From assembly GCA_015501595.1 (NCBI GenBank), contig JADNRX010000080.1, forward strand, positions 113,920 through 177,919: a DNA stretch of 64,000 bases. Reading direction: 5' to 3'. Each line of letters starts with the position of its first letter. The stretch's first letter is position 1. Shown piece after piece: positions 10,583 through 21,094 of this stretch. Origin of the DNA: Hymenopellis radicata. Its lineage: Eukaryota > Basidiomycota > Agaricomycetes > Agaricales > Physalacriaceae. The position numbers were made by a program, and so were the translations under genes. The notes under the pieces were generated by a model. It ran no database searches. It saw nothing but the letters and a program-made list of their open reading frames with translations, and was not told the DNA's origin.

Positions 10583-12705
10583 ATGATAGAACTAGAGGAA
10601 GAATTTTCCGATTTGGATAAGCATAACGTCAGCGACGAGGAGGCTGATGCATTTCTGGCAAACGTTCTCGTCCGAGACTCCTCTCAGGCTACGATTGCAG
10701 TGGCAGAGGAGCATATTGATGATATAAAGGAGGAGCAGTGGGAAGAGCAGCAGGAACACACGGAGACCATAGCGGCACCTGAGTGGCTGCTTTGCTTTGT
10801 ACATCAGACATTTGGTGGCGTCGATGATATCGATGATTTTATTCTGCCAGGTATGTACTACTAGCGTTATACTCAGCATGCTAAAGCAGTTCTAGAAAAC
10901 TGTGATTCAGATACGTTCCTCATCCCTGAAGTCGATGCGAGTACTCCTCGTCCACTTGAAATCGATCCTACTACCCCTCATCCTAGAGACCTCAACGAGT
11001 CCGACGCGAGTCAGACTCGCGACTCGTAACGTGAGTACTCACGGAAAAAGAAGTCCAGTTCAGACTCGCGTCGGACTCGACTCGCGATGACTCGCGAGTC
11101 ATCATGAGTCCACTCGCGAGTACTCACCATGAGTCCGAGTCATCTCGGATACTCACGAGTACTCGCGAGTCCATCACCTCCCAGCATTCATGCACAGCGA
11201 GCATCCCCGGGCAATGGCACGGGGACAGTCAGCTGGGCATGAGGGTAGGGTGGGGTGGTGGTAGGAGGATGGTGATGGTGGTGGAAGGATAGTGGTAGTG
11301 GTGGGAGGATGGTGGTGGTGGTGGGAGGATGGGAAGGTGGCAGAGTGGCGGTGGGAAGGTGAGAGAAGAGTGGTGCTCACTGTACTTCATTCTCCTCCTT
11401 ATCAATCAATCATTGTCCACCCATCATCCTCAAACTATTGTTGGCATCTAGTCGCCATCGTGCAGTCGAGTCGTCGCCGCGTCGCTGCAGCAAAGTTGTT
11501 GCCGTTGCGGCGGTTAAGTTGTTAGCATGATTGAGTTGGCGCCGTTGCCACGGTCAAGCTGTTGGCGCCGTTGGGTCGGCGTCGCGGTCCAGTCGTCGTC
11601 ACCATCCGGTCGTCGTCACCGTCCAGTCGTCCATCCAGTTGTTGTCCCAGTCTGCTGCTGTCACAGAGACAGCAGCAGCACATCTGGCAGAGCCAGATTC
11701 CGAAATCCACCACTCACAGGCTGCCTGACAATCGTCAGAGCAGCGGGAGCGACAATCGTCACTCCCTGGGTGGTGGTGGTGGTCGTGGTGGAGGTCGAGA
11801 ACAGAGAAATACCACTCGATCAGACGCTGACGCGTCGCTTCGGGACTCGGCCCGGATCGCCGGATCAGGCAGGATAATCGCGCACGTCTCGTTCTCGAGA
11901 CGTTGCGGACCATTTGCTCTGCAAAAAATTCGTAAATTTAGTTTAAATATATATCTAAATATTTGCGAGTCATCGTGTGATGACTCACGGTCTGAAAATG
12001 AATACTCAGACTCGTGCTCGGACTCGCGAGTATGTGACTCGCGAGTCACACGAGTGCGAACGCCGACGTGCCCGAAGCGAGTCGAGTCACCAGATGACTC
12101 GGTGACCCGGTGACTCGTTGAGGTCTCTACCTCATCCATCGGACATCGGAAATGCTACAATGGTTCCACCACTTTCTAGTCCCTTGGATACGTATCTGAG
12201 GACACAGTTCTCAACACAAGCAGCCTGGGTCGATATCGTCCGAAACTCCGACTACTCCATCGGTGGTGTATCGCTGGGCGCAGCTTACCGCCTCTTTCTC
12301 CAACACCGCGTCGTCTTGGATGTCTGTCAAGCCCTTGCTTTGAATATCAACTCACCTAGTACTGCGTATGCAGAGGTGTATAGTGAAGGAACCTCTGATC
12401 CCTCCTTTACGATTACCGTTACCGATATCATGAATTGGAGCGGAAGGGCCTCCGGAACGTACCGTAACAACAAGTCTCTCATGCAGCGCACCGTGGCTGC
12501 TATTCAGGTCATTCAAAACAGCTATGGTCTGGCAGGAATGAAGGTAATGCCTCAATTTAAGGCTCTCTACGCATTTAGTCAGGCGCCAGAGGTGTTGATT
12601 CATGAAGGTATTGGTTGGGTGGCATTAGGCTGGAGTTATGTTCGTCTGCGTACTTACTTAGATACAGACGTAGCAGCTGCTTTGGCCGCTTTGGTAAATA
12701 CGTAG
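10583..12705 (+). pseudogene. Unrecognised acidic protein gene, split by a second hAT insertion
   Basis: The ATG at 10583 opens an acidic exon (MIELEEEFSDLDKHNVSDEE...) ending at 10851. A short intron (about 10852-10890) leads to VLENCDSDTFLIPEVD... up to 10983. The frame is then interrupted by a 1146-bp element and resumes exactly after the target duplication at 12138 (SDIGNATMVPPLSSPLDTYL), running to a stop at 12703-12705. The C-terminal 190 residues (RNSDYSIGGVSLGAAYRL, ALYAFSQAPEVLIHEG, VALGWSYVRLRTYL) look like a folded domain I do not recognise. The gene follows the HECT-like gene head to tail. Whether both belong to one older mobile unit or are resident genes cannot be told from the sequence. 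In its present state the reading frame is broken. Confidence 0.65.
10984..12129. mobile_element. Non-autonomous hAT transposon, copy 2 (1146 bp), 8-base target duplication
   Basis: The element has the same terminal inverted repeats as copy 1 (tagagacctcaacgagtc at 10984-11001 and the complement at 12112-12129). It is flanked by a different 8-base direct repeat, cctcatcc, at 10976-10983 and 12130-12137. Its left half matches the right half of copy 1 in reverse complement, so the two copies are inverted relative to each other. It carries no transposase frame. The interior includes a GTGGTGG-rich simple repeat (about 11245-11330) and the gactcg-rich subterminal clusters seen in copy 1. Confidence 0.93.
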
Positions 12706-12830
12706 CTTTATTCACCCGACTTCGGTATAACATACTCAGCCTCTGACAATACCAACGTGGCGAAAAGCAACTCCAACAATCCTTTGAAAACTAGGGAAAC
12801 ATCCTCTATTGCCGATACGTAGTCTACCAT

Positions 12831-13414
12831 CTAATCATCACTACCCTCTACTTCGCTGTCTGTTTCCTCATCCCAGACTACTTCATATTCCCCTAGATAA
12901 CAAGACTCACACGCGTCGCGGGCCTCCTCAAACCCCTCTCCATCCCAGTCCTGGAAGCACTCATCAGCAGTCATCACGGCATGAACCCGTCGGTATAGAT
13001 CGTCGCGCGCGACTGTTGTGGCACCATCCTTGATGTGTCCGGGTCAATGATGTTGATAGGAAAAAGGACGGAACAGGTACCGGTGGGTCTTGACGAAACT
13101 ATGGTATGATTAGTCCAGTCATCAAGATAGTTGTTTTGACCACGTACCATGGAAAACCACTCGAAATGGTCCCCGTGCGTCAAACGAGGCTCGACATTAT
13201 ACCAAACACGTCCGTTGATATGTCGAGCCCAGACAGCGGTGCAATCTGGCACGATGCCGGATTCCTGATCGTCATCGCCTTCCATGATAATTGCGGTTTT
13301 GAAAACGACGATGTCCTGTAGCGGTATAGGCCGGGCGCCTTTGAGCTCGGGCATGGTGGTGGTCGGAAGGTGGTAGTCGGAAATAGTCGGGAAGGTTTTT
13401 GGATCGCGTGACAT
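12831..13414 (-). CDS. Small unrecognised protein with acidic C-terminus
   Basis: Three exons on the minus strand. The first starts at the ATG at 13414 or, more likely, at the internal ATG giving MPELKGARPIPLQDIVVFK (about 13355), and runs through VPDCTAVWARHINGRVWY and THGDHFEWFSM. It ends at a GTACGT donor near 13147. A six-codon exon (FRQDPP) follows, then an intron ending in TCAAG, then DGATTVARDDLYRRVHAVM and a strongly acidic tail ending EVEGSDD with the stop at 12833-12831. The phases agree at both joins. No family is recognised, and no signal peptide or membrane segment is visible. The reading of the last two exons depends on the small middle exon and is less certain than the first. 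Confidence 0.6.
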
Positions 13415-14434
13415 CTATCATGTGATCTTCCGACGCGTCCTTGTTTAATGTAAGGTCTTGTTTGTATGGCGGCGTATAAATACAGGATGCGTCTGCTCTC
13501 TTCTGTTTCCTTATTCCCACCATCGCCTGTCATCCCTTAAGTTTGGGGTGAGCGGGGTTCAGTCTCTACTGAGCTTCCAACAGCGCGCGTGGTCTCCCTT
13601 TCAACCTTCTAGCGCTGCTCTATCCTCTATCCTCTCTTCCTTGCCCAACGGACGAATGTCAAACCAATTACTATTTGATCCTATAGATTTAACATCCCTA
13701 CTAGTACCCCTCACCCCAGCTAATCGTTTCCTTTTCCCGTACACGTACACTCATTCCTGGTGCGCTGCTGCCGGACTGTTGCGCACGCGTCCCTGGCATC
13801 AGGCGTCGGTGGCATGACGCGTCGCGTCCAGGAGGCTGCCGACGTTGGCCACCAAAGGCAGCCGGTGAGAGAGGTACGGGCATAAGGCTGGAGACCGTCC
13901 CTCTAAGTTTGAAAGGATGCAACGGACGCGCCGCCATATGAACGACCCGGCCCCTGTCATGTGTTAGCCAACGTTGCCCTCCACGATGATGGCGACGTTG
14001 AGACGTACCAGGATCCTATCCGCCCAACGACCGCGCAAGAAAAATCCCGACCGCCCCGCTCCAGGTATCCAACAGCGCCTCCAAGAACGACGGCTCTCCG
14101 AATGGGTATAGTGCTGCCACCCCAAGTGGGCTTACACGTCGTCCAGCATCCGAAACGAAGAGAGCCAAGAATAAGGGAAGGAAACCATGCGGGGTCGTCG
14201 TGGTCTGAGGGAGAGATGAGATCGGGCCAGATCAATAATGGCCCGATCATAATCAGGCGCCGCTCTGATCACTGCCTCTCCTTCCACCACCATCCCCGCG
14301 ACGAGACGTTTTCCTCGCCCGTCTCGTCGCTCTTGTCGTCGTCTCACTCGGCCATCATGGACCTGTGCAAACCGACGCCGGGCGACACCTGCATCCGTGG
14401 AACCTGGGCTCAAGAATGACACCGCCTCCATCGT
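13415..14434. other. Unclear region, scattered open frames
   Basis: Several open frames overlap on both strands, but none carries a recognisable motif. The plus-strand frame around 13960-14419 (Arg/Pro/Ser-rich) could be an exon of the spliced locus that follows. I cannot join it with confidence. Confidence 0.3.
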
Positions 14435-15364
14435 CGCCTCCACCGTCGTGATTGTTGCTAGAGGAATATTGGCGGACGGTCAACGTGGATGGAGAATTCT
14501 CCAAGGCCTTGTCTGAAGGACTGATGGGCTGGGCGGGACAACGGCGACACGGTGTCGGCGGTCCAGGTGCGTGTACTCTGCGGAAACGGATGTATTATTC
14601 ACTCTTCTAGTTTCCCAGCGCAATGTTCCTGGACGCCATGGAACGCCATTCGAGCGACGATTTCACCGGGACGACCAGCACGGCCTTCCTCCTCAACAAC
14701 CCGACACTCGACTCGACTCACCTCCGTCGCTGCGGCTGTTTCAGCAAATGCCTCGGATGCCTCTTCTTCCCGAGGACGAGCGTGTTGAGGAGATGGTCGC
14801 GAGGAGGGTGACGACGTGTTCGGGTGACGTGTTGGTGGGAGGAGATGGTCTTGAGGCTGCTGGAGGAGATGGTGAGCTGTTAATTCCTTCTTCTTTCTTG
14901 TTTGTTTGACTGACGCTCGCGGTAGACATGGCCGCCGACGCGTCTTTCGACTGGTTATAGTCCCCAGCCTCTCCTTGGATAACGAAGGCATGTTTGAGGA
15001 CCTCGGGGTGTGTTTATCCTTACTCGGCTTTACCAAGTTGACTGACGCTTTTTTTTTTCGCAGAATAGCCGTGTTCAAGAGTCCCGTCGCCGCGTTATTG
15101 GATGTTTTCGACCGTTTCAATCATTCCGACGCCGAGGAATTCCAGCACGATGGCCGGACAATTGTCAGTGCTGCTGATGTACGGGTTCTCGAATATTCGG
15201 TGTGTGGTCTTTATTATCGTCCGTCCTACTTGGTTATTTACTGGGTTTGTTTCAGCACCATAACACGAGCACCACCTTCTCCTCCACGGTACGTCGTCTC
15301 TCACCCTTTTACTGCATTTGGACCGACTTTCTTTGCAGACGCGTTCAACTGGAGCTCGGTGTGA
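14435..15364 (+). CDS. Possible spliced gene, unrecognised product
   Basis: A chain of plus-strand segments with good splice signals can be followed: EEYWRTVNVDGEFSKAL... up to a GTGCGT donor near 14569; an exon with RNVPGRHGTPFERRFH and PEDERVEEMVARRV (about 14613-14870); a donor at GTGAGC; then SLSLDNEGMFEDLG; then after a T-rich acceptor near 15063 IAVFKSPVAALLDVFDRF...SAADVRVLEYS (15064-15198); and a short last exon. The exon boundaries are regular, with T-rich tracts before AG, which argues for a real transcript. No ATG could be fixed and no family is recognised. Treat it as a low-confidence locus, not a gene model. Confidence 0.3.
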
Positions 15365-15814
15365 TTACAATCGTCGAGTTTCGCTTTGGCTCCGCGCCGT
15401 GTCTATGTGACGGCAAGGACTCTGTCTTCGGAATGTCGAATTGGCTCTGCGCCGGTCGAATGTTTGTCTCTGTGACGGGCACTGTGGACCACGGACTCTT
15501 CGACTCGTACTCGCGCCGGTCGAGGCCACGGACGTCAACGACTTGTACAGACAATGCTTCTCTGTCGGGAATTTTCTGGTCTCGGGACGCTGTCTTTACT
15601 TGCGTGGTCCGGTAAGTCATCCTTTTACTTCGTTTTCTCGCTATACACTCATTCCAACTCGCTAGTCGTCGTTCAGAGTGTTCTTTATCTGGTAAGCAGC
15701 CAGAAAATACCTTTTGAGCCAAATAGGCCTGTCCCTGGACACAAAAATATTTGCCAAACAGGATATCCATGGACAGGCTGTCCGTCGACACTCATTTGAC
15801 AAATTCACTCAATT

Positions 15815-16030
15815 TATAGTCGACATCCATTTGGCAAATAAGCTCTTTTTAAAAAAAAAAAATAATAGCAATTTGGCAAATAAGTTTTTTTTCTTTTGTG
15901 AATTGACAGCTATTTGCCAAATAAGCATTTTTTTTTAAAAAAAATTCACAGCTATTTGCCAAATAAGCATTTTTTTTAAAAAAAATTCATAGCTATTTGC
16001 CAAATATTCTTTCTTTTTAAAAAAAAAAAT
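15815..16030. repeat. A/T-rich tandem repeat with TTTGCCAAATA core
   Basis: Units of about 41-42 bases start at 15909, 15951 and 15992 (gctatttgccaaataagc, then T8-9/A8, then attca). Two earlier diverged copies with the inverted core atttggcaaataag lie at about 15827-15885. Each unit contains a perfect T-run/A-run palindrome and a TTTGGCAAA-type palindrome, so the array can fold as a series of hairpins. It is non-coding. Confidence 0.85.
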
Positions 16031-16440
16031 GCTCAGAAAGGGTATGGGTAGGGCTCCGCACTGTAGTATATACGGTTACGGCCCATATAGTTGCAGTGCT
16101 ATATGGGGTCTGATTTCGGCTCAGTATGGTACGGTATAGTTACGGAATGGCTTGAGGCAACAAAGCCGTATACAGGATGTTACCCATCGGTAAAGATCAA
16201 AGCGAAGATGTTGATGTGGAAATGAGCACCTCCAGCCCTCTTGCACCTCCTAAAACATACCAAGTTAGTTAAGGATCTCTTCCCAATGAGTTACAATAAT
16301 ACCGTACCGTACCTGTAACCGCATGCATTGGCGCATCTTACGGAACAGTATGAGTGTACTGTACAAACCGTCCTGTAAACTGTTGAGTATAGTATCTTCC
16401 ATTGAAAAAAGTTAAGATTTGCTGGTCGACCTCTATACAT

Positions 16441-16533
16441 TGCCCGCTACGGGATTCGAACCCGTGTCTCCGAATTAGAGAAGACCTCTTGCTCGATTGC
16501 ATATCGGTGCTCTAACCACTGAGCTAAGCAGGC
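16441..16533 (-). tRNA. tRNA gene with intron, anticodon probably GCA (Cys)
   Basis: The reverse complement starts gcctgcttagctcagtggtt and ends agcgggca. The acceptor stem pairs over seven positions (one G-U), with discriminator A. The D arm (GCTC/GAGC) and the T arm (ACGGG TTCGAAT CCCGT) are complete. The anticodon region is enlarged: 5' stem CCGAT, loop ATGCAA, an intron of about 20 bases containing the self-pairing AGAG...CTCT, then the 3' stem TTCGG. This gives anticodon GCA, but the closing pair of the anticodon stem is T-T. The amino-acid call is therefore tentative while the gene call is strong. A run of six T in transcript sense follows about 30 bases downstream. Confidence 0.8.
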
Positions 16534-16600
16534 TTGATACCTCACAGTAGAAGAGGCTCTCTATTGGCTTATGAAAGGTTCAAGGTATTGAAACAAATTT

Positions 16601-19468
16601 TTAAGGACATGCAAATGCCACACTGGCAGCTCGAGTGGATGGTGGCTTTCCTGCCGGCAAAGCTTTGCGAAGCCGGTGATCCCCCATTGGAGGAACACGA
16701 GCTTTAGGACGAGTTTTAGCTGGAAATGCAGGAGTAGGCGTGGTATTCGGCTCGTCTTCGTCAGGAGTGGTGCGCCGTCGTTTGTTCGGCGGGGACTTGA
16801 AGATGTCGTCAATACCATCCTCGTCGTCGATCCTGGGAACCTCGACTTCAAACTCGTCGACGCCCAGATCGAAGCCTGTGTCGTCAATTACAAAATCACG
16901 GTCAACGCCTCCAGCATTCGTGAATCCCCCCACGTCTGTTTGGTCCATTTGAGGTCCCAGATCCTGGTCGCGCGTCTCATCAGCCTCTGGGACTGGAGTG
17001 AGCAAGCGATCGTTGATGATGGCTGGATGCGGCTTTGGGCGGTTTGGAGGTGGAATGGCCACAACGACTTGCTTTTTCGGAAGAGGACGAGGCTTTGGGC
17101 GAGGATGGGTAGGGGAAGGAGATGGGGTTCGCTCTGGGGAAATCGAAGGGCTATGAGGTCGCTTGCGACTGGCGCGACCACGAGCAGGTGGCTTGCGCCC
17201 GGCGCGACCACGAGCAGGCGGCGCCGACGGCTCTGGGGTTCGCTCTGGGGAAATCGAAGGGCTACGAGGTCGCTTGCGGCTCGCGCGACCACGAGCAGGT
17301 GGCGCCGACGGCTCCTCAGACGAGGCTACAACGCTAGCTGCCAGCGCCAATAGTTTTCGCCTGTTCTCCGCAATTTTTGGTGCAGGCTTCTGTTTCCCGC
17401 GGCTAGTCGTGATGTCCCCGAGAGTGGTCGAGCCAGAAGCTGTGGTCGTCGCTGCCGTCGCTTTTTTCGACCGCCTGGGTTGTTTGGGCTCCGGCATTGT
17501 CTTCTTCTTCTTCGCCTGTCGCGGTCCATCGTTGTCTTCCTCAGAATCCTCGTCCTGCACTTTCTGCTTTCTCGGCCGACCCCGTGGTCGCTTGGCAGGC
17601 GGCCCATGCTCCTCCATCTCCTGCGCTTTGGCCTCTCGCTTCTCCCTGCGCAGCCGGCGAAACTGAATGGGAGTCAGCTCCTCATCGTCGTCCTCCTCGT
17701 TCTCCAATGTGTCCTTCCTCGTGATCCAGTTCTCGCCCGGAGGAAGCGCCATGTTCTGGACAATGATGACCACCTTCTTGCCATCGCTTCTCTGGGCAGA
17801 CGCAGATCCTTTCCTCGGAGATTTGGGCAACGAGCCTGGATCGCGCACGCGCGTAGTTCGTCTTGCGCTACATAACAATATCAACATCAGTGTGAGGACA
17901 TAGTCAACAAGACTTACTATATGCGTCGTTTAAAAACTCCTTGAACGCGTCGACGTGTCGGGCATAATGGGCCGTTTGGCCAAAGGTTGCCGGGACATCT
18001 TCGTGATTGTCGCCTTTGTCGAAACTATTCTGGGTCAATACCATGTCGGAAACGACTTAGCCGATGACTTACGACTTGATTGTGACTACGCCTCCTTGAG
18101 TTGGCTCGGGCACACCAATGAGAAGTGACAATTTGGCGTGTAACATCGCGCTCAAAGAGGTAAGCAAGGGGTCCAAGATGTATGGCATCGCTTCCAAAAG
18201 CCTGCATTAATGTTAGAACAGCGTGCTCACATAGAAGATGGAGCAACACACTTCGCAGCATCCTGTGGATCCAACCGTGTGTTAAAGGACTCCCGGAGTG
18301 CGTCCTGCTTCTCCCGGGCTTCCTCCTTGAGCTCTTTGACCTTTACGCGATAAATCTCCTTCTCGTCATCGTCACACTCGTGGAATTTCCTCGAGCAGTA
18401 CGCCATCTCAGCACCCGCCTCCGCGTGTGGGTTTACCTGATTCCGCGAACTTCTTCAAAAATCTCTTCCGAAACTTCGATGGTTGATCCTTGGCCCAAAG
18501 TTGGAAGGCGTGCGGTACGTGGAATTTGGATTGTCCGAGGCCGAGTAACTCGTGTATCAAAAGTCGAGATAAATCTTCTCCCTCGGCATCGTAGGACCGA
18601 TGCTTGGATTTCTTCTTCGTGCGAGGGCGTCCAGAGACTTTGCTCTTGCCACGGCCGCGTAGAGTATCGCCGCCTCGGTCTTTGTATTGGTAGCGTAGCC
18701 AGGCGGTAAAACTCTGACAACGGCATGAGATGAATCACATAGTAGAAGCTGACGACAACGTACATTCCGAAAACGTGTAATATGAGCAGCTTTGAGCAGT
18801 TCGGCTTCGCGTGCTTGGATTGTTGGTTCCGTCTTGCCAGCGCTGGAGGCGCCCTGAGGAAACAGATATGAATGTACGTCGGTACGAATGTATGAAACAG
18901 ACCTTGTCGCTTTCAGTCGGTTCGTCTGTCGCAGCACTCTTCTTGGAATCGCCTGACTACGGAAAAGCAATAAAAATGTGTTCAGCCCTTCAAAGCACTT
19001 GTCTGAACTCGCTTACCTTTTTTTCGGAGCTCACGAGGTCGTCCACATCGTCGTAGGCGCGTCCATCATCTTCCTCGGCATCATCATCCTCTTGGACGGC
19101 TGACTTCTTGCCCAAGGCCCAAACACCCGAAAGTGCGCATCATGTCGTTAGATGCCTCATGAGCGTAGGCTGTTCCCTCGCGCGCGCTCTCCGCATTCTT
19201 TCGGCAGAACTCGTCAAGGTGATGTTCCTGAGCGTAGGCGAGTGCTGCACCGTCGAGCCACTTCTTCTGGAAGGTACTGACCCAGCCCTTAGTGAGGGTT
19301 TTGATGTCGTCCTCGTCGACGTCGTCGCCATCGGACAGAGGCTCGTCGGCGGGAGCGTCGTCGTCGTCTTCGTCTGGATCCGGAATCTGCCTGCCGGGCA
19401 ATCGGTTAACCAGCTTTAGCCGGTGATGATGAAGCGTGACTGTACTTTGGTTTCCTTTTCTCGCTCAT
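16601..19468 (-). CDS. Large multi-exon protein with basic, AT-hook-like disordered C-terminus; multicopy Agaricomycete type
   Basis: The start is at the ATG 19468-19466 (MSEKRKPK), spliced to an acidic stretch (QIPDPDEDDDD...). Then come GWVSTFQKKWLDGAALAYAQ, VWALGKKSAVQEDDD, SFTAWLRYQYKDR, HVPHAFQLWAKDQP, an alpha-helical charged stretch, SLLIGVPEPTQGGVVTIKS and TAHYARHVDAFKEFLNDAY. The long last exon (about 17872-16601) has KRPRGRPRKQ, an AT-hook-like GRP core, and two near-identical blocks SAPPARGRASRKRP..SPSISPERTP from a duplicated DNA unit at about 17130-17320. About eight introns are supported by consensus ends. One base too many at 19126-19128 (ccc) breaks frame between MMRTF and GVWALG, and two other joins have unmatched phases. 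I recall similar unnamed proteins in many copies in agaric genomes, but no defined domain. The role is unknown; nuclear or DNA-binding is an inference from composition. Confidence 0.65.
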
Positions 19469-19501
19469 GCTGCCTGCTACTTAAAAATTGAACGCGTTTT
19501 G

Positions 19502-19765
19502 TCGGTGCTCTCTTTTCACCAGCAGACAGTTCAATGGTGGCGGATGTTCTACATTTAGATCTAGGTCTCACGCCGCCCACCTTCCTCGGCAAAAACCTAC
19601 TTTCAAGACGCCGCGACTATACAGTAATACCTATCGGTGCTCTCTTTGGACCAGCAGACCGCTCAACGGCGGCGGATGTTCTGCATTTAGATCTAGGTCT
19701 CACGCCGCCCACCTTCCTCGGCAAAAACCTACTTTCAAGACGCCGCGACTGTACAGTAATACCTA
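19502..19765. repeat. 132-base tandem duplication between two divergent genes
   Basis: Copies at 19502-19633 and 19634-19765 begin tcggtgctctcttt and end acagtaatacctat. Differences concentrate in the first 50 bases, and the remaining 80 bases are almost identical. The duplication fills the interval between the start of the minus-strand gene (19468) and the plus-strand gene (19848), so it likely duplicates promoter sequence. Confidence 0.95.
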
Positions 19766-19847
19766 TCGGATTCATTATTTAAAGCTGACTTCACGGCCAA
19801 TAGCTTCTTATCCCTGCTTCACACTCTCCAAAAAAAATCTGCTTGAT

Positions 19848-20788
19848 ATGGCCCGAAGCTTGTCGTCCCAAAAGCCCCCCATGTCTCGCGGCGGCCAACG
19901 CAACCTCGACGCCGCTGACTTCCTGGGTTCGTGCTTTTTTGACGCCTTCATATTCGCCATAGCTGACTGATCTCGATAGAATTGGCTACTCAGTTGCTCA
20001 ACCTGCGGCTCGATGACCACCAAGCATCCCTGTTGTGTGATCTCGTTCTCGCAGCCACTGGTGATTTTTTTTCAGTTCTTGCTTGTCCTCGTTTTGCTCA
20101 CCATCTCTTATAGAGGACCGAAACGCCTTGGACGCTCCTTGTCAAAGCCCCACGTGTCTCGCGGCGGCCAACACAACCTCGACCCCGCCCAGTTATGCCT
20201 CCCAGCCGGCGCTGGCTACTCCCTCTTCTGCCAGTATCTCTCCCCCGGAGGAGCTGTCACCGCCAACCCGGTTCTTGTCGGAGGCGCGGCTTCTACCCCA
20301 GCTTCGTTACCCGTAGTGACGCCTCCTCCCGCCCTTGCGGTTTCCTCCCAAGTGCCCGCGCCGGTTCCTGTCGCGACTCCTTCCCCGGTCGCGCCACCTG
20401 TCGTCCCCAATGTCGCTTTCCCCGCGACCAATAACGGTTAGTGGTTTTTCTTGGCGTTCATATGAACCTCTCTTGATTACGAGTAGGATATCCTCCTTAT
20501 CATGTCCTCCCCGTTGGATTCTCGTACATAACGCCCGCAGTTGGCACCCCCGGTCCTTTCTACGCGATCACTCGTGGTCGTGTAGTTGGAGTAGTCGCTG
20601 GGTGGTACGTAATCTTGCATCTCAACGAATATTCCATTCCTAACCATACATTTCCACTCAGGGATAAAGCTTCTCCGTTGTGCATTGGAGTTGGGGGTGC
20701 CGTCTTTCGTTCCGTACCCAGTATCGATGCCGGCAAACAGGTCGTTGACTCGGCGTTGAGCGCAGGCTCATGCATGATTCTGTCTTAA
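19848..20788 (+). CDS. Protein with viroplasmin / RNase H1 N-terminal-like domain at C-terminus
   Basis: Start ATG at 19848 (MARSLSSQKPPMSRGG). Five or six exons follow; ELATQLLNLRLDDHQASLLCDLVLAA lies in exon 2. A Pro/Val/Ala-rich linker (about 20280-20440) leads to YPPYHVLPVGFSYITP and then the C-terminal domain FYAITRGRVVGVVAGW...PLCIGVGGAVFRSV...AGKQVVDSALSAG, stop at 20786-20788. The WY/FYxVxxGRxxGVxxxW...G..ga.fk.f pattern is that of the small RNA:DNA-hybrid-binding fold found in caulimovirus viroplasmin and at the N-terminus of RNase H1. Agaricomycetes carry many stand-alone genes of this type. The middle exon has two competing frames, one with a stop near 20316; the phase-consistent choice is uncertain. 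The sequence encoding SRGGQxNLD occurs twice (exon 1 and about 20155-20185), an internal duplication. Confidence 0.7.
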
Positions 20789-21094
20789 GCAGTAGAAAAA
20801 GTCTGTGTGTGCGCGCACCCTCTGTCGTTACTTGTGTCGTTACTTGTCATGCTCTTGTTTTGTTGTTCGCTTGCTGCTCATACCGTCTCGGTTGTTACGT
20901 ATCGTTCGTTACTACGCCCAAAAATATATTGTGATTTGTTCTATTTTACGGGAAGCCGAACTTGGTCGTGGTCTAGATGTATGTGAAGCGAAATGGTAAC
21001 TTTCGGAGGCTGGAGTCATGTCCCAAAACGGGCACGGTGTAGACACATCTGGCAATGTGGCGGCAAGGAGAAATGTGGCGCAAAAAATGGACTA

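Noticed and set aside
13701..15791. Several minus-strand open frames (for example 14599-15120 and 15345-15791)
   Set aside because: They cover intron tracts of the plus-strand locus and lack motifs; T-rich acceptors lie on the plus strand.
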